Positions 52,014 to 62,401 of a stretch of DNA of 64,000 nucleotides are shown here, one piece after another. Both the position numbers and the translations under genes were made by a program. Source of the stretch: Gilvimarinus sp. DA14 (GTDB lineage Bacteria; Pseudomonadota; Gammaproteobacteria; Pseudomonadales; Cellvibrionaceae); the NCBI RefSeq assembly GCF_024204685.1, contig NZ_CP100350.1, positions 3,064,501 through 3,128,500 of the forward strand, written 5' to 3'. The notes under the pieces were generated by a model that did not search any database, was not told the DNA's origin, and saw nothing but the letters and a program-made list of their open reading frames with translations. The first letter of the stretch is position 1. Each line of letters starts with the position of its first letter.

Positions 52014-53540
52014 GTGAGCAAGCTGATTCATTTGCATCAACAGGACAATGTCGCCATTGCTGTTGAGGATATTGCGGCCGGGGAGCAACTGAGTATCGCT
52101 GGGCGAGACTTTGAGGTAGTTGAGCCCATCGGTCAAATGCACAAAGTGGCGGTAAAGGCTGTCGCGCAGGGCGAGGCAATCATTAAGTATGGGCAGTTTA
52201 TTGGTTACGCTGCTGCCGATATCTCCCCTGGCCAGCATGTGCATACCCATAATTGCATTATGGGGGACTTTGCCAAAGATTACGGCTTTTGCCGTCATGC
52301 GGTGCCCACAGATTATGTTCCGGAAAGTGAGCGCGCGACCTTTATGGGTTATCGCCGCGATAGCGGTAAAGTGGGTACGCGCAACTATATAGGTATTTTA
52401 ACCACGGTAAATTGCTCGGCTACCGTAGCCAAGCAGATTGCGGCCAACTTTAGTTTTATCGGTGCGCTGGATGACTACCCTAATGTGGATGGTGTGATTG
52501 CGTTAACTCACGAGTCCGGCTGCGGCATGCGTGCCGAAGGTGAGGGTTATGAGTTGCTGCAGCGTACCTTCGAAGGTTATGCGGCGCACCCTAATTTTGG
52601 CGCAGTGCTGCTGGTTGGTCTGGGTTGTGAAACCATGCAGGTCGATGGCGTGCTGGAGCAGGCAGGTCTGCAGGAGTCGGACCGTTTTAAGGCCTACAAT
52701 ATTCAGGGGGTTGGCGGCACCCGCGCGGCGGTTGAGCAGGGTGTGGCTGAGGTACGCAAAATGCTGCCGCTGGTAAATGACATTCAGCGCGAGCCCTGCC
52801 CGGCTTCTGAGCTGGTGCTGGCGGTGCAGTGCGGTGGTTCCGATGCCCTTTCTGGCGTTACTGCTAATCCGGCGCTCGGTGTGGCTGGTGATATCCTGAT
52901 TCGCCATGGCGGCACCGTGATCTACTCTGAAACCCCGGAAATTTTCGGCGCCGAGCACTTGCTGACCCAGCGCTCGGCCACCCCCGAGGTGGCGGAGCAG
53001 CTGTTAGAGCGTATTCGCTGGTGGGAGGACTACACCCGTGTGCACGGCTTTGAGTTGAATAACAACCCGTCTCCGGGTAACAAGGCCGGCGGTCTTACGA
53101 CTATTTTGGAAAAGTCGCTCGGGGCTCAGGCCAAAAGCGGCTCTACCACTATGACCGCGGTGTATCAGTACGCTGAGCCGGTTACTGAAAAGGGCTTAGT
53201 GTTTATGGATAGCCCCGGTTTTGACCCTGTGTCGGTGACGGGGCAGGTGGCCTCGGGGGCGAACGTAGTGGCATTTACCACTGGCCGCGGGTCAGCATTT
53301 GGTTACAAGCCGGTGCCCAGTATTAAGCTTTCAAGCAACAGCACCATTTACCAGCATATGAAAGAAGATATCGACATTAACTGCGGGTCAGTGGTTGATG
53401 GTGACGAAACCCTTGAGTCGTTGGGGGAGAAGATTTTCGACGTTCTGTTGCGCATCGCCTCGGGAGAGCCAACCAAGAGCGAAGAGCTTGGCTATGGTGA
53501 GGCCGAGTTTAATCCCTGGAAAATTGGCGCAGTCGTTTAA
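52014..53540 (+). CDS. uxaA: Altronate dehydratase
   Basis: About 508 residues, full length for UxaA. The N-terminal SAF-like domain ('QDNVAIAVEDIAAGEQLS', 'ISPGQHVHTHN', residues 7-80) is followed by the large iron-dependent dehydratase domain ('RRDSGKVGTRNYIGILTTVNCSATV', 'HESGCGM', 'LGCETMQ', 'QCGGSDA'). It dehydrates altronate to 2-keto-3-deoxygluconate, the KdgK substrate. I prefer the GTG at 52014, spaced from 'agaggtg', over the GTG at 52008; both give almost the same protein. It is divergent from the GntR regulator. No altronate-forming UxaB is in the window. Confidence 0.93.
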   Translation: MSKLIHLHQQDNVAIAVEDIAAGEQLSIAGRDFEVVEPIGQMHKVAVKAVAQGEAIIKYGQFIGYAAADISPGQHVHTHNCIMGDFAKDYGFCRHAVPTDYVPESERATFMGYRRDSGKVGTRNYIGILTTVNCSATVAKQIAANFSFIGALDDYPNVDGVIALTHESGCGMRAEGEGYELLQRTFEGYAAHPNFGAVLLVGLGCETMQVDGVLEQAGLQESDRFKAYNIQGVGGTRAAVEQGVAEVRKMLPLVNDIQREPCPASELVLAVQCGGSDALSGVTANPALGVAGDILIRHGGTVIYSETPEIFGAEHLLTQRSATPEVAEQLLERIRWWEDYTRVHGFELNNNPSPGNKAGGLTTILEKSLGAQAKSGSTTMTAVYQYAEPVTEKGLVFMDSPGFDPVSVTGQVASGANVVAFTTGRGSAFGYKPVPSIKLSSNSTIYQHMKEDIDINCGSVVDGDETLESLGEKIFDVLLRIASGEPTKSEELGYGEAEFNPWKIGAVV

Positions 53541-53682
53541 GGCCTTTCACCGGCCCGCGCTCTAGTTGTTTATCTGACTGATTTTGTATCGGCACTCGCT
53601 TTGTGTGGGTGCCGGGCTTGCCCTTGAGTATTGGCGGGGTGCCACCTACATTCAAAACAATAACAAAAGCGAGGCTTGGTCT

Positions 53683-54840
53683 ATGAAGATAGTCGTGCCG
53701 AAGGAGCGCCGCGCTCACGAGCGCAGAGTTGCCGCTACCCCGGATACCGTTAAAAAGTATGTCGCCATGGGTTTCGAGGTGGCGGTTGAGGCGGCAGCGG
53801 GGCTTGCCAGTCAGTTTCCCGATGATCTATACCGCGCCGCTGGCGCCCATATCGAACCGGATGTCGCTCACCTGTACTCGGGTGCCGGCATTGTGCTTAA
53901 GGTGCAGCGGCCCTTGTTGGCGGGTGAGGGTGAGCTGGATGAGTTGGCGCTAATTCCTCGCGATGCGCTGTTGCTTGCGGTGCTTTCTCCCTATGCCGCT
54001 ACCGATTCAGTGCCTGCCTATGCTGAGGCGGGCATCACCGCTATGGCGCTTGAGTTTGTGCCCCGTATTACCCGCGCCCAGAGCATGGATGTGCTTAGCT
54101 CCCAGAGTAATCTTGCCGGTTATCGTGCGGTGCTCGATGCCGCTTACGAGTACGACCGCGCCATGCCTATGATGATGACCGCTGCCGGTACCGTGGCGCC
54201 CGCCAAGGTGATGGTGTTGGGGGCTGGTGTGGCTGGCTTACAGGCCATTGCCACCGCCAAACGCCTGGGTGCTATTGTCTCGGCCACGGATGTGCGCCCG
54301 GCGGCAAAGGAGCAAGTCGAAAGCCTGGGTGGACGTTTTGTGATGGTGGAGTCCGACGAGGTCAAAGAGGCCGAAACCGCCGGTGGCTATGCCAAAGAAA
54401 TGAGCGACGATTTTAAGCGTCAGCAGGCCGCGCTGGTTGCCGAGACGATCAAGTCCCAGGATATTGTGATTTGCACGGCGCTAATACCGGGGCGTAAAGC
54501 GCCGGTATTGGTGACTGACGCCATGGTGGCCAGTATGGGGACAGGCTCAATCATTATTGATCTGGCTGTCGAGCAGGGCGGCAACTGCACCGCATCGCGC
54601 CCTGGCGAGGTGGTGGACGTTGGTGGTGTGAAAGTAGTTGGGCACTTTAATGTGCCAGGCCGAATTGCTGCGGACGCCAGCGCGCTCTACGCCAAAAACC
54701 TTCTTAATTATTTGACGCCGCTGGTTGATGCCGAGGCGGGTGCATCATTGCAGCTGGATTTCGAGGATCAGATTCTTGCGGCTACCACTCTGACCCGAAA
54801 CGGTCAGGTAGTTCACCCGGCATTTGCTGATAATAAATAG
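53683..54840 (+). CDS. pntAA: NAD(P) transhydrogenase subunit alpha part 1
   Basis: 385 residues from the ATG at 53683, the usual length for the split alpha subunit (domain I, NAD(H)-binding, cytoplasmic). 'VPKERRAHERRVAATPDTVKKY' begins it, and the nucleotide fold 'VLGAGVAGLQAIATAKRLGA' lies near residues 177-196. With PntAB and PntB it forms the proton-translocating enzyme that makes NADPH from NADH. A longer frame from 53584 is not needed. It starts 142 nt after uxaA in the same direction; that gap shows no strong terminator. Confidence 0.95.
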   Translation: MKIVVPKERRAHERRVAATPDTVKKYVAMGFEVAVEAAAGLASQFPDDLYRAAGAHIEPDVAHLYSGAGIVLKVQRPLLAGEGELDELALIPRDALLLAVLSPYAATDSVPAYAEAGITAMALEFVPRITRAQSMDVLSSQSNLAGYRAVLDAAYEYDRAMPMMMTAAGTVAPAKVMVLGAGVAGLQAIATAKRLGAIVSATDVRPAAKEQVESLGGRFVMVESDEVKEAETAGGYAKEMSDDFKRQQAALVAETIKSQDIVICTALIPGRKAPVLVTDAMVASMGTGSIIIDLAVEQGGNCTASRPGEVVDVGGVKVVGHFNVPGRIAADASALYAKNLLNYLTPLVDAEAGASLQLDFEDQILAATTLTRNGQVVHPAFADNK

Positions 54841-54849
54841 GAGGTGGTT

Positions 54850-55134
54850 ATGCACGGCGATTTTATCTCTCAGTTGTCCATCTTTGTGTTGGCGGTATTT
54901 GTCGGATACTACGTGGTGTGGAGCGTGACCCCGGCGCTGCATACACCCTTGATGGCGGTGACCAATGCTATTTCCAGTGTGATTGTAGTGGGCGCGCTAA
55001 TTGCGGCTGGGCCAGAAGGGGTGAGTCAGGCCAAGATTCTCGGCTGCATAGCGGTGGCACTGGCTTCGGTGAACATCTTTGGTGGTTTTGCTGTCACCCA
55101 GCGGATGCTGGCCATGTATAAAAAGAAGAAGTAG
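54850..55134 (+). CDS. pntAB: NAD(P) transhydrogenase subunit alpha part 2
   Basis: 94 residues with three membrane helices (about 7-27, 33-53 and 61-81) and a lysine-rich tail. This is the membrane portion of the alpha chain in the three-subunit form of the enzyme. The ATG at 54850 sits behind a perfect taggaggt site overlapping the pntAA stop; a GTG at 54844 would overlap that site and is rejected. pntB follows 12 nt downstream. Confidence 0.94.
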   Translation: MHGDFISQLSIFVLAVFVGYYVVWSVTPALHTPLMAVTNAISSVIVVGALIAAGPEGVSQAKILGCIAVALASVNIFGGFAVTQRMLAMYKKKK

Positions 55135-55146
55135 GGGGAGTCTGAT

Positions 55147-56547
55147 ATGGATATGCAAAGTATCACCTCGCTGGCTTACCTGGTGGCGGCTGTTCTGTTT
55201 GTTCTCGCTTTGCGGGGGTTGTCGTCGCCCGAGACTTCACGCACTGGCAATATAATGGGCATGCTGGGTATGGCCATTGCCGTGGGCACCACCATTCTCA
55301 GTCCAGAGATTGCCTCCTATACCTGGATTGTTGGCGCTGTATTGATCGGTGGTGCGGCGGGCTTATTGATTGCCTCCCGGATCGCCATGACGGCTATGCC
55401 GCAGTTGGTGGCGGCTTTCCATTCTCTGGTGGGGATGGCCGCTGTGCTGGTGGCGGGGGCGGCCTATTTGAATCCCGCCTCTTTTGGGTTGCTGGATGCC
55501 GAAGGTAGCATTTATATCGCCAGCCGTATTGAAATGAGTTTGGGGGCTATGATTGGCGCCATTACCTTCTCCGGCTCTGTGATTGCCTTTGCCAAGCTGC
55601 AGGGTTTGGTGTCGGGGCGACCGGTTGTTTTCTCTGGGCAGCACCTGCTCAATGCGTTGCTGGGAGTGACGGCCTTGGGGTTGGTGGCATATTTCTGCCT
55701 CGATCAGTCTGGCTGGGTGTTCTGGTCGCTGGTGGGGCTCGCCTTTGTGCTCGGGTTTCTTATCATTATCCCCATCGGTGGTGCCGATATGCCGGTGGTG
55801 GTAAGTATGTTGAACTCCTACTCGGGCTGGGCTGCGGCCGGTATCGGTTTTACCTTGCACAACAATGCTCTGATTATCACCGGTGCGCTGGTCGGCTCAT
55901 CCGGCGCTATCCTTTCTTATATTATGTGTAAGGGGATGAACCGTTCTTTCTTTAACGTGATTTTGGGCGGATTTGGCGGCGACTCGACTGCGGTGGCTGC
56001 TTCGGGTGGGGCCGATGAACGCCCGGTTAAGCAGGGTAGTGCAGAAGATGCCGCCTTTATTATGAAAAACGCCGGTTCGGTGATTATTGTGCCTGGCTAT
56101 GGCATGGCTGTGGCTCAGGCGCAACACGCGTTGCGTGAGATGGCAGATGAGTTAAAAAAGGCTGGGGTGAAGGTAAGTTACGCGATTCACCCGGTGGCGG
56201 GGCGTATGCCTGGGCATATGAATGTGCTCTTGGCTGAGGCGAATGTGCCCTACGACGAGGTTTTTGAGCTTGAAGATATTAACAGTGAGTTTCAGCAGGC
56301 GGATGTGGCGTTCGTGATTGGTGCTAACGATGTCACCAACCCGGCGGCCAAGACGGACCCGGCCAGCCCCATTTATGGCATGCCGATCCTCGATGTGGAA
56401 AAGGCTAAGACCGTTCTGTTCGTGAAGCGCGGCATGGCTACAGGTTATGCTGGGGTTCAAAATGAACTCTTTTTTAACGACAACACCATGATGCTGTTCG
56501 GTGATGCGAAAAAGATGGTTGAGACGGTATTGCGCTCATTGGATTAA
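55147..56547 (+). CDS. pntB: NAD(P) transhydrogenase subunit beta
   Basis: 466 residues: an N-terminal membrane part of about nine helices (residues 6-265) and a C-terminal NADP(H)-binding domain III (about 290-466) with 'IIVPGYGMAVAQAQHALREMA' and 'GRMPGHMNVLLAEANVPY'. Together with PntAA and PntAB it completes the proton-pumping transhydrogenase. NADPH supply could support uronate reduction and growth on sugar acids, but the position next to uxaA may be chance. It ends before a clear terminator and the ribosomal operon promoter. Confidence 0.96.
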   Translation: MDMQSITSLAYLVAAVLFVLALRGLSSPETSRTGNIMGMLGMAIAVGTTILSPEIASYTWIVGAVLIGGAAGLLIASRIAMTAMPQLVAAFHSLVGMAAVLVAGAAYLNPASFGLLDAEGSIYIASRIEMSLGAMIGAITFSGSVIAFAKLQGLVSGRPVVFSGQHLLNALLGVTALGLVAYFCLDQSGWVFWSLVGLAFVLGFLIIIPIGGADMPVVVSMLNSYSGWAAAGIGFTLHNNALIITGALVGSSGAILSYIMCKGMNRSFFNVILGGFGGDSTAVAASGGADERPVKQGSAEDAAFIMKNAGSVIIVPGYGMAVAQAQHALREMADELKKAGVKVSYAIHPVAGRMPGHMNVLLAEANVPYDEVFELEDINSEFQQADVAFVIGANDVTNPAAKTDPASPIYGMPILDVEKAKTVLFVKRGMATGYAGVQNELFFNDNTMMLFGDAKKMVETVLRSLD

Positions 56548-56571
56548 TTGCCGTGTATCGCTTGCCTGAGG

Positions 56572-56594
56572 GGGTGCTGTACGCACCCTTTTTT
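56572..56594 (+). terminator. Rho-independent terminator after pntB
   Basis: GGGTGC/GCACCC stem with a 5-nt loop and six T, 24 nt after the pntB stop. It separates the pnt operon from the S10 operon. Confidence 0.88.
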
Positions 56595-56765
56595 GTAGGT
56601 TCGTGCTTCTTTATATATAAGGCTAAATAATTTACCGGTAGTACTTGTATCTGCGCACCAAGTCGCTACAATGCGCGCCCGCTCGCGTTTTTACGGCGGA
56701 AACGACCTGATCTGGGCGCGGTTTTCCCTCTGGTTAAAATATTTACAATTTTTCCTGGTTTTTGG

Positions 56766-56794
56766 TTGACACCGGCCGGGTCGGTCATTAATAT
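56766..56794 (+). promoter_or_regulatory. S10 operon promoter
   Basis: TTGACA and TAATAT separated by exactly 17 bp, a near-consensus sigma-70 promoter. The predicted start near 56801 leaves a ~75-nt leader before rpsJ. The rest of the 327-bp gap (56548-56874) holds the pntB terminator and no gene. Confidence 0.85.
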
Positions 56795-56850
56795 TGCGCC
56801 TCCATTTTGCACGGGCCCCGGTGGTCTTGCCGAGATGGATTGTTCTTTAA

Positions 56851-57186
<336 letters not shown>

Positions 57187-57202
57187 AAACTTGTAAATGT
57201 CT

Positions 57203-57228
57203 GGCTGAGTAAAACAATTTATTCAGCC
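57203..57228 (+). promoter_or_regulatory. Hairpin in the rpsJ-rplC gap
   Basis: GGCTGAGTAAA pairs with TTTATTCAGCC across a 4-nt ACAA loop (11 bp with one G-U pair), 17 nt after the rpsJ stop. Without a U tract it is more likely an RNA processing or control element than a terminator. Confidence 0.5.
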
Positions 57229-57294
57229 TTGTGTAACGCTCTGAAATGGGCGGCCATAGCGGGTAAGAGCCCCGTACACTAAGAGGTTAGTAAA

Positions 57295-57939
57295 ATGACG
57301 ATTGGTATTGTCGGCCGCAAAAGCGGTATGACTCGTATATTTACCGATGATGGTGTTTCCATTCCCGTGTCTGTGATTGAGGTAGAGCCCAATCGCATCA
57401 CTCAGGTTAAGAATGTAGAAACCGACGGTTACAATGCTGTGCAGGTTACCGTAGGGTCTCGTCGTGCCTCCCGTGTTAGCAAATCTGCTGCAGGTCACTT
57501 CGCCAAGTCTAATAACGAGGCTGGTCGTGGCGTGTGGGAGTTGCGTAACAATTCTGAAGAAAATTTCGAAGCTGGGTCCGAGTTGACTGTTGCCACATTT
57601 GAGGCAGGTCAAGTCGTTGACGTAACCGGCACCTCCAAGGGTAAAGGTTTTGCAGGTACAGTTAAACGCTGGAACTTCCACATGCAAGACGCTACCCACG
57701 GTAACTCACTTTCTCACCGTGCTCCGGGTTCTATTGGCCAGTGCCAAACTCCGGGCCGCGTCTTTAAGGGCAAGAAAATGTCGGGCCATATGGGTGCTGA
57801 GCGTGTAACCGTTCAGAACTTAGAAGTGGTTCGTGTTGATGCCGAACGCAATCTGCTGTTGGTTAAAGGTGCCATTCCGGGAGCTCCCGGAAGCGACGTA
57901 ATCGTACGTCCAGCGGTTAAAGCGAGCAACAACGCTTAA
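57295..57939 (+). CDS. rplC: 50S ribosomal protein L3
   Basis: 214 residues, usual length. '[14 protein letters not shown]' starts it; '[27 protein letters not shown]' holds the glutamine methylated by PrmB in related bacteria. It binds 23S rRNA near the peptidyl-transferase region and starts 50S assembly. Preceded by a 108-nt gap with a hairpin, unusually long within this operon, and a taagaggt site. rplD follows 20 nt downstream. Confidence 0.98.
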   Translation: MTIGIVGRKSGMTRIFTDDGVSIPVSVIEVEPNRITQVKNVETDGYNAVQVTVGSRRASRVSKSAAGHFAKSNNEAGRGVWELRNNSEENFEAGSELTVATFEAGQVVDVTGTSKGKGFAGTVKRWNFHMQDATHGNSLSHRAPGSIGQCQTPGRVFKGKKMSGHMGAERVTVQNLEVVRVDAERNLLLVKGAIPGAPGSDVIVRPAVKASNNA

Positions 57940-57959
57940 TTGTCCTAGGGGAATCGACC

Positions 57960-58574
57960 ATGGAATTGAATATAGTTACTCCCGGCGGCTCCAACGGTAC
58001 TTTGAAAGTGTCTGAGGTTGCCTTCGGCAAAGAATTTAATCAGGACCTGGTTCACCAGGCGGTAGTTGCCTACATGGCAGGTGCGCGTCAGGGTACCAAG
58101 GCCCAGAAAACTCGCTCTGAAGTAGCTGGTGGCGGTAAGAAGCCCTGGCGTCAAAAAGGCACTGGCCGCGCGCGTGCCGGTACTATCCGCAGCCCAATCT
58201 GGCGCTCTGGTGGTACTACTTTCGCAGCCAAGCCACGCAACTTCGAGCAAAAGCTCAACAAGAAAATGTATCGCGCAGCACTGCGTTGCATTCTGTCTGA
58301 GTTGAATCGCCAAGAGCGTTTAGTGGTTGTTGAAGAGTTTGATGTTGAAGCTCCTAAAACCAAAGCTCTGGTGCAAAAGCTGGCTCAGTATGGCTTGTCT
58401 GAAGCGCTGATCGTGACAGAAGAAGTAAGCGAAGGTTTGTACCTGGCTTCTCGCAACCTGCACAAGGTTGATGTTCGCGACGTAGCAGGTATCGACCCTG
58501 TTAGCTTGATTCGCTTCGACAAAGTGGTAGTGACTGTTGCTGCGATGAAGAAATTCGAGGAGATCCTGGGATGA
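57960..58574 (+). CDS. rplD: 50S ribosomal protein L4
   Basis: 204 residues. The extended loop ('[25 protein letters not shown]', about 50-74) that lines the exit tunnel is present. In E. coli L4 also represses its own S10 operon through the leader; whether this shorter leader serves that role is not visible. The stop overlaps the rplW start (ATGA), so the two are translationally coupled. Confidence 0.98.
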   Translation: MELNIVTPGGSNGTLKVSEVAFGKEFNQDLVHQAVVAYMAGARQGTKAQKTRSEVAGGGKKPWRQKGTGRARAGTIRSPIWRSGGTTFAAKPRNFEQKLNKKMYRAALRCILSELNRQERLVVVEEFDVEAPKTKALVQKLAQYGLSEALIVTEEVSEGLYLASRNLHKVDVRDVAGIDPVSLIRFDKVVVTVAAMKKFEEILG

Positions 58575-58867
58575 ATCAAGAGCGCATCTATAAAGTCTTG
58601 TTAGGCCCGGTGGTTTCCGAAAAGGCGGCTGCCGCAGGCGAAACTGGTAATCAAGTGGTATTTAAAGTTGCCGCTGATGCTACCAAGCTGGAAGTTAAAG
58701 CCGCTGTTCAGGCGCTGTTCGATACTAAAGTTGAGCAGGTCCGCATTCTGAACGTTAAAGGCAAAACCAAGCGTACACGCTACGGTCTCGGCAAGCGCAG
58801 TGACTGGAAAAAAGCTTACGTGCGCCTTGAGCAAGGTCAAGACATCGACTTTGCGGTAGCTGAGTAA
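58571..58867 (+). CDS. rplW: 50S ribosomal protein L23
   Basis: 98 residues, full length. '[17 protein letters not shown]' at the start and '[25 protein letters not shown]' near the end are typical. L23 sits at the tunnel exit and docks trigger factor and SRP. It begins inside the rplD stop codon region (4-nt overlap) and is followed 13 nt later by rplB. Confidence 0.98.
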   Translation: MNQERIYKVLLGPVVSEKAAAAGETGNQVVFKVAADATKLEVKAAVQALFDTKVEQVRILNVKGKTKRTRYGLGKRSDWKKAYVRLEQGQDIDFAVAE

Positions 58868-58880
58868 GGGGATTGTTGCA

Positions 58881-59708
58881 ATGGCTATTGTAAAACGTAA
58901 ACCAACCTCGCCCGGTCGCCGCTTTGTAGTAAGCGTCGTTAATCCGGACTTGCACAAAGGTGCGCCTTACGCGCCCCTGTTGGAAAAGCAGTCTCGCTCT
59001 GGCGGTCGTAACAACGCTGGTCGAATCACCACTCGTCACATTGGTGGTGGTCACAAGCAGCACTATCGCCTGATCGATTTCCGTCGCAACAAAGACGGCA
59101 TCGCAGCGACCGTAGAGCGTATTGAATATGATCCGAACCGCACGGCCTACATCGCACTGGTGTGCTATGCCGACGGTGAGCGTCGCTATGTGATTGCGCC
59201 TAAGGGTCTGAAGGCGGGTGACAAAATTGAATCTGGTGATGCTGCGGCTATCAAGCCCGGTAATGCTCTGCCTCTGCGCAACATTCCCGTAGGTAGCGTG
59301 GTTCACTGTGTTGAGCTTAAGCCTGGTAAGGGTGCGCAAATTGCTCGCTCTGCCGGTACTTCGGCTCAGTTGGTAGCTCGTGACGGTGTATACGCCACTC
59401 TGCGTCTGCGCAGCGGTGAGACCCGTCGAGTGCTGTCGGAATGCCGCGCCACTTTGGGCGAAGTATCCAACAGCGAGCACAGCCTGCGTTCTTTGGGTAA
59501 AGCAGGTGCCACACGCTGGCGCGGTGTGCGCCCGACTGTTCGCGGTGTTGCGATGAACCCGGTTGATCACCCGCATGGTGGTGGTGAAGGTCGTACCTCT
59601 GGTGGCCGTCATCCAATTTCACCTTGGGGTACTCCAACCAAGGGTTACAAAACGCGCAAGAACAAGCGTACTGACAAGATGATAGTTCGTCGTCGCGACA
59701 AGCGTTAA
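58881..59708 (+). CDS. rplB: 50S ribosomal protein L2
   Basis: 275 residues, full length. It contains the conserved '[13 protein letters not shown]' loop with the histidine important for peptidyl transfer, and the basic ends '[13 protein letters not shown]' and '[16 protein letters not shown]'. It joins the subunits and supports 23S rRNA folding. Well-spaced ribosome binding site. rpsS follows after 33 nt. Confidence 0.99.
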   Translation: MAIVKRKPTSPGRRFVVSVVNPDLHKGAPYAPLLEKQSRSGGRNNAGRITTRHIGGGHKQHYRLIDFRRNKDGIAATVERIEYDPNRTAYIALVCYADGERRYVIAPKGLKAGDKIESGDAAAIKPGNALPLRNIPVGSVVHCVELKPGKGAQIARSAGTSAQLVARDGVYATLRLRSGETRRVLSECRATLGEVSNSEHSLRSLGKAGATRWRGVRPTVRGVAMNPVDHPHGGGEGRTSGGRHPISPWGTPTKGYKTRKNKRTDKMIVRRRDKR

Positions 59709-59741
59709 TTGACGACCTGACAACCTAAAGAGGAAGCAACA

Positions 59742-60020
59742 GTGCCACGTTCACTGAAGAAAGGTCCTTTTATCGATCTTCACCTGATTAAGAAGGTCGA
59801 AGCAGCGATCGAAAAAAATGATCGTCGCCCGATCAAAACCTGGTCTCGCCGCTCCATGATTCTTCCGGAGATGGTTGGCTTGACTCTGGCGGTACACAAC
59901 GGGCGTCAACACGTGCCGGTCCTGATCAACGAAGAGATGGTTGGGCACAAATTGGGCGAGTTTGCAGCGAGCCGCACTTACCGCGGTCACATTGCAGACA
60001 AGAAAGCTAAAAAGCGCTAA
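59742..60020 (+). CDS. rpsS: 30S ribosomal protein S19
   Basis: 92 residues starting at a GTG (agagga site 12 nt upstream), giving the standard N terminus '[18 protein letters not shown]'. '[28 protein letters not shown]' matches the family core. S19 binds 16S rRNA with S13 in the 30S head. GTG use here is the only non-ATG start in the ribosomal cluster. Confidence 0.98.
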   Translation: MPRSLKKGPFIDLHLIKKVEAAIEKNDRRPIKTWSRRSMILPEMVGLTLAVHNGRQHVPVLINEEMVGHKLGEFAASRTYRGHIADKKAKKR

Positions 60021-60045
60021 GCGCTAGTGCCTACGAGGTAATACG

Positions 60046-60378
60046 ATGGAAGTAGCAGCAAAATTACGCGGTGCTCGTCTGTCGGCGCAGAAAGCGCGTT
60101 TGGTCGCTGACCAGATTCGCGGTAAAGGCGTTGAAGAAGCTCTTGATATTCTGACTTTTAGTCCGAAGAAGGGCGCTGCGATTATGAAGAAAGTGCTCGA
60201 GTCTGCAATTGCAAACGCTGAGCATAATGAAGGTGCTGATATTGACGAGTTGAATGTGTCTACCGTGTTTGTAGACGAAGGCATGACTATGAAACGTATC
60301 ATGCCGCGCGCAAAAGGTCGTGCAGACCGTATTTTGAAGCGCACTTGTCATATCACCGTAAAAGTAGCCGATCAGTAA
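60046..60378 (+). CDS. rplV: 50S ribosomal protein L22
   Basis: 110 residues, usual length. '[26 protein letters not shown]' begins it, and the tunnel-lining hairpin '[25 protein letters not shown]' (about 80-104) is intact, the region where macrolide-resistance changes arise. Located 25 nt after rpsS and 13 nt before rpsC. Confidence 0.98.
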   Translation: MEVAAKLRGARLSAQKARLVADQIRGKGVEEALDILTFSPKKGAAIMKKVLESAIANAEHNEGADIDELNVSTVFVDEGMTMKRIMPRAKGRADRILKRTCHITVKVADQ

Positions 60379-60391
60379 GAGAGTAGGCGTT

Positions 60392-61072
60392 ATGGGTCAG
60401 AAAGTACATCCGACAGGTATTCGTCTGGGTATTGTCAAAAGCCATACCTCTACTTGGTATGCTGGCGGCGATGATTACGCAGACAAGCTGAACAACGACT
60501 TGGAAGTGCGTCAGTACATCCAAGACAAACTGGCAAATGCCTCTGTTAGTCGCGTTGATATTGAGCGTCCGGCTAACACTGCGCGCATCACCATTCACAC
60601 TGCCCGTCCGGGTATTGTGATTGGTAAAAAAGGTGAAGATGTTGATCGCCTGCGCGCTGAAGTAAGCCAGAAAATGGGCGTGCCTGTTCACATTAACATT
60701 GAAGAAATTCGCAAGCCTGATCTGGATGCGGCTCTGGTTGCCCAGGGTGTTGCTCAGCAGCTCGAGCGTCGCGTTATGTTCCGTCGCGCCATGAAGCGCG
60801 CGGTACAAAACGCCATGCGCCAGGGTGCTGAAGGTATCAAGATTCAGGTAGGTGGCCGTCTTGGTGGCGCTGAGATCGCCCGCTCTGAATGGTACCGCGA
60901 AGGTCGTGTGCCGCTGCATACTCTGCGTGCGGATATCGACTACAACACTGCCGAGGCGTCAACTACCTACGGGATCATTGGCGTTAAAGTTTGGATTTTC
61001 AAAGGCGAGATTATCGGTGATGTAGAAACCACCGAAGCCGCGCCTAAGAAAAAAGGCTCAAAGTCTAAGTAA
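60392..61072 (+). CDS. rpsC: 30S ribosomal protein S3
   Basis: 226 residues. N-terminal '[23 protein letters not shown]', KH domain with '[17 protein letters not shown]' (about 72-88) and the C-terminal '[17 protein letters not shown]' helicase-face region. It forms part of the mRNA entry channel. The tail is lysine-rich. rplP begins 12 nt downstream. Confidence 0.98.
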   Translation: MGQKVHPTGIRLGIVKSHTSTWYAGGDDYADKLNNDLEVRQYIQDKLANASVSRVDIERPANTARITIHTARPGIVIGKKGEDVDRLRAEVSQKMGVPVHINIEEIRKPDLDAALVAQGVAQQLERRVMFRRAMKRAVQNAMRQGAEGIKIQVGGRLGGAEIARSEWYREGRVPLHTLRADIDYNTAEASTTYGIIGVKVWIFKGEIIGDVETTEAAPKKKGSKSK

Positions 61073-61084
61073 GGGGTACGCAAG

Positions 61085-61498
61085 ATGCTGCAACCGAAGC
61101 GTACGAAGTTTCGCAAGCAACAGAAAGGCCGCAACCGCGGTTTGGCCCATCGCGGCTCCAAAGTTAGCTTTGGCGACTTTGGATTGAAAGCGACTGGTCG
61201 CGGTCGTATTACAGCACGTCAGATCGAAGCGGCCCGTCGTGCTATGACTCGTCACATTAAACGTGGCGGTAAAATTTGGATCCGAGTATTCCCGGACAAG
61301 CCAATTACCGAAAAGCCTCTGGAAGTTCGTCAGGGTAAAGGTAAGGGTAATGTCGAATACTGGGTGGCACAAATTTGCCCAGGTAAAGTCCTGTATGAAA
61401 TGGACGGCGTAAGCGAAGAGCTGGCTCGTGAAGCTTTTGCGCTGGCTGCGGCAAAGTTGCCAATTACTACAACATTCGTTAAACGTTCGGTGATGTGA
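61085..61498 (+). CDS. rplP: 50S ribosomal protein L16
   Basis: 137 residues, full length. '[19 protein letters not shown]' at the start; '[20 protein letters not shown]' near residue 75-95 includes the arginine hydroxylated by RoxA/YcfD-type oxygenases in some bacteria, here followed by Gln instead of the Met of E. coli. It helps position tRNA in the A site. Stop overlaps the rpmC start (ATGTGATG). Confidence 0.98.
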   Translation: MLQPKRTKFRKQQKGRNRGLAHRGSKVSFGDFGLKATGRGRITARQIEAARRAMTRHIKRGGKIWIRVFPDKPITEKPLEVRQGKGKGNVEYWVAQICPGKVLYEMDGVSEELAREAFALAAAKLPITTTFVKRSVM

Positions 61499-61689
61499 TG
61501 AAAGCTTCAGAACTCCGGGAAAAGTCCGTTGAAGAGCTGAACAACGAGTTGCTTGCCCAGCTGAAAGAGCAGTTCAAGCTGCGTATGCAAGCGTCGACTG
61601 GCCAGCTGAGCCAGACTCACTTGTTGTCGCAAACTCGTAAAGATATTGCTCGCATCAAAACGGCGCTTAGACAAAAGGCAGGTAATTAA
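61498..61689 (+). CDS. rpmC: 50S ribosomal protein L29
   Basis: 63 residues, two-helix coiled hairpin ('[29 protein letters not shown]', then '[20 protein letters not shown]'). The ATG at 61498 overlaps the rplP stop by one base and is preferred to a GTG at 61495. L29 lies near the tunnel exit beside L23. rpsQ starts 2 nt after its stop. Confidence 0.97.
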   Translation: MKASELREKSVEELNNELLAQLKEQFKLRMQASTGQLSQTHLLSQTRKDIARIKTALRQKAGN

Positions 61690-61691
61690 CG

Positions 61692-61958
61692 ATGGCTCAG
61701 ACAGAAAAACTGGCTCGTACACTGACTGGTAAAGTCGTCAGCGACAAGATGGATAAAACCATCACAGTATTGATCGAGCGTCGCGTTAAGCACCCGATTT
61801 ACGGCAAGTACGTGAGTAAGTCATCCAAGCTGAAAGCGCATGACGAAAACAACGAGTCCAAGATGGGCGATACCGTGACTATTGCTGAGTCACGTCCCCT
61901 GTCTAAAAGCAAGTCATGGGCTTTGGTGAAAATTGAAGAGCGCGCAACTGAAATCTAA
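61692..61958 (+). CDS. rpsQ: 30S ribosomal protein S17
   Basis: 88 residues, OB fold, with '[32 protein letters not shown]' and '[21 protein letters not shown]'. It binds 16S rRNA helix 11 early in assembly. Last gene of the S10 operon proper in the classical arrangement; a 38-nt gap precedes rplN without an evident promoter. Confidence 0.98.
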   Translation: MAQTEKLARTLTGKVVSDKMDKTITVLIERRVKHPIYGKYVSKSSKLKAHDENNESKMGDTVTIAESRPLSKSKSWALVKIEERATEI

Positions 61959-61996
61959 GGATTTCTTGCGGCATAGATTAGTTTCGGAGACGGACG

Positions 61997-62365
61997 ATGA
62001 TTCAAACAGAATCCTACTTAGATGTAGCGGACAACAGCGGCGCACGCCGTGTCCAGTGCATCAAGGTGCTTGGCGGCTCCCACCGTCGTTACGCAGCCGT
62101 GGGTGACATCATCAAAGTTACCGTAAAGGAAGCCATTCCACGCGGTAAGGTGAAAAAAGGCCAGGTAATGAAGGCGGTAGTGGTACGCACCAAGCGCGGT
62201 GTGCGTCGTCAGGACGGTTCGTTGATCAAGTTCGACGACAACGCTGCTGTACTGCTGAACAACCAGGATGCTCCGGTTGGTACACGTATTTTCGGACCCG
62301 TAACTCGTGAGTTGCGCGGCGAGAAATTCATGAAAATCATTTCTCTGGCGCCGGAAGTGCTTTAA
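61997..62365 (+). CDS. rplN: 50S ribosomal protein L14
   Basis: 122 residues, standard. '[28 protein letters not shown]' begins it and '[18 protein letters not shown]' ends it. L14 forms intersubunit bridges and is the target of the silencing factor RsfS. First gene of the classical spc operon order (L14-L24-L5-S14-S8). A cggag site precedes it. Confidence 0.98.
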   Translation: MIQTESYLDVADNSGARRVQCIKVLGGSHRRYAAVGDIIKVTVKEAIPRGKVKKGQVMKAVVVRTKRGVRRQDGSLIKFDDNAAVLLNNQDAPVGTRIFGPVTRELRGEKFMKIISLAPEVL

Positions 62366-62401
62366 GCACTTTGACAGAGTTAGAGAGACGAGGGCAGACA
62401 A

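Noticed and set aside
58755-59612. 285-codon open frame on the minus strand
   Set aside because: Opposite rplW/rplB, with no family features; a shadow of highly biased ribosomal codons.
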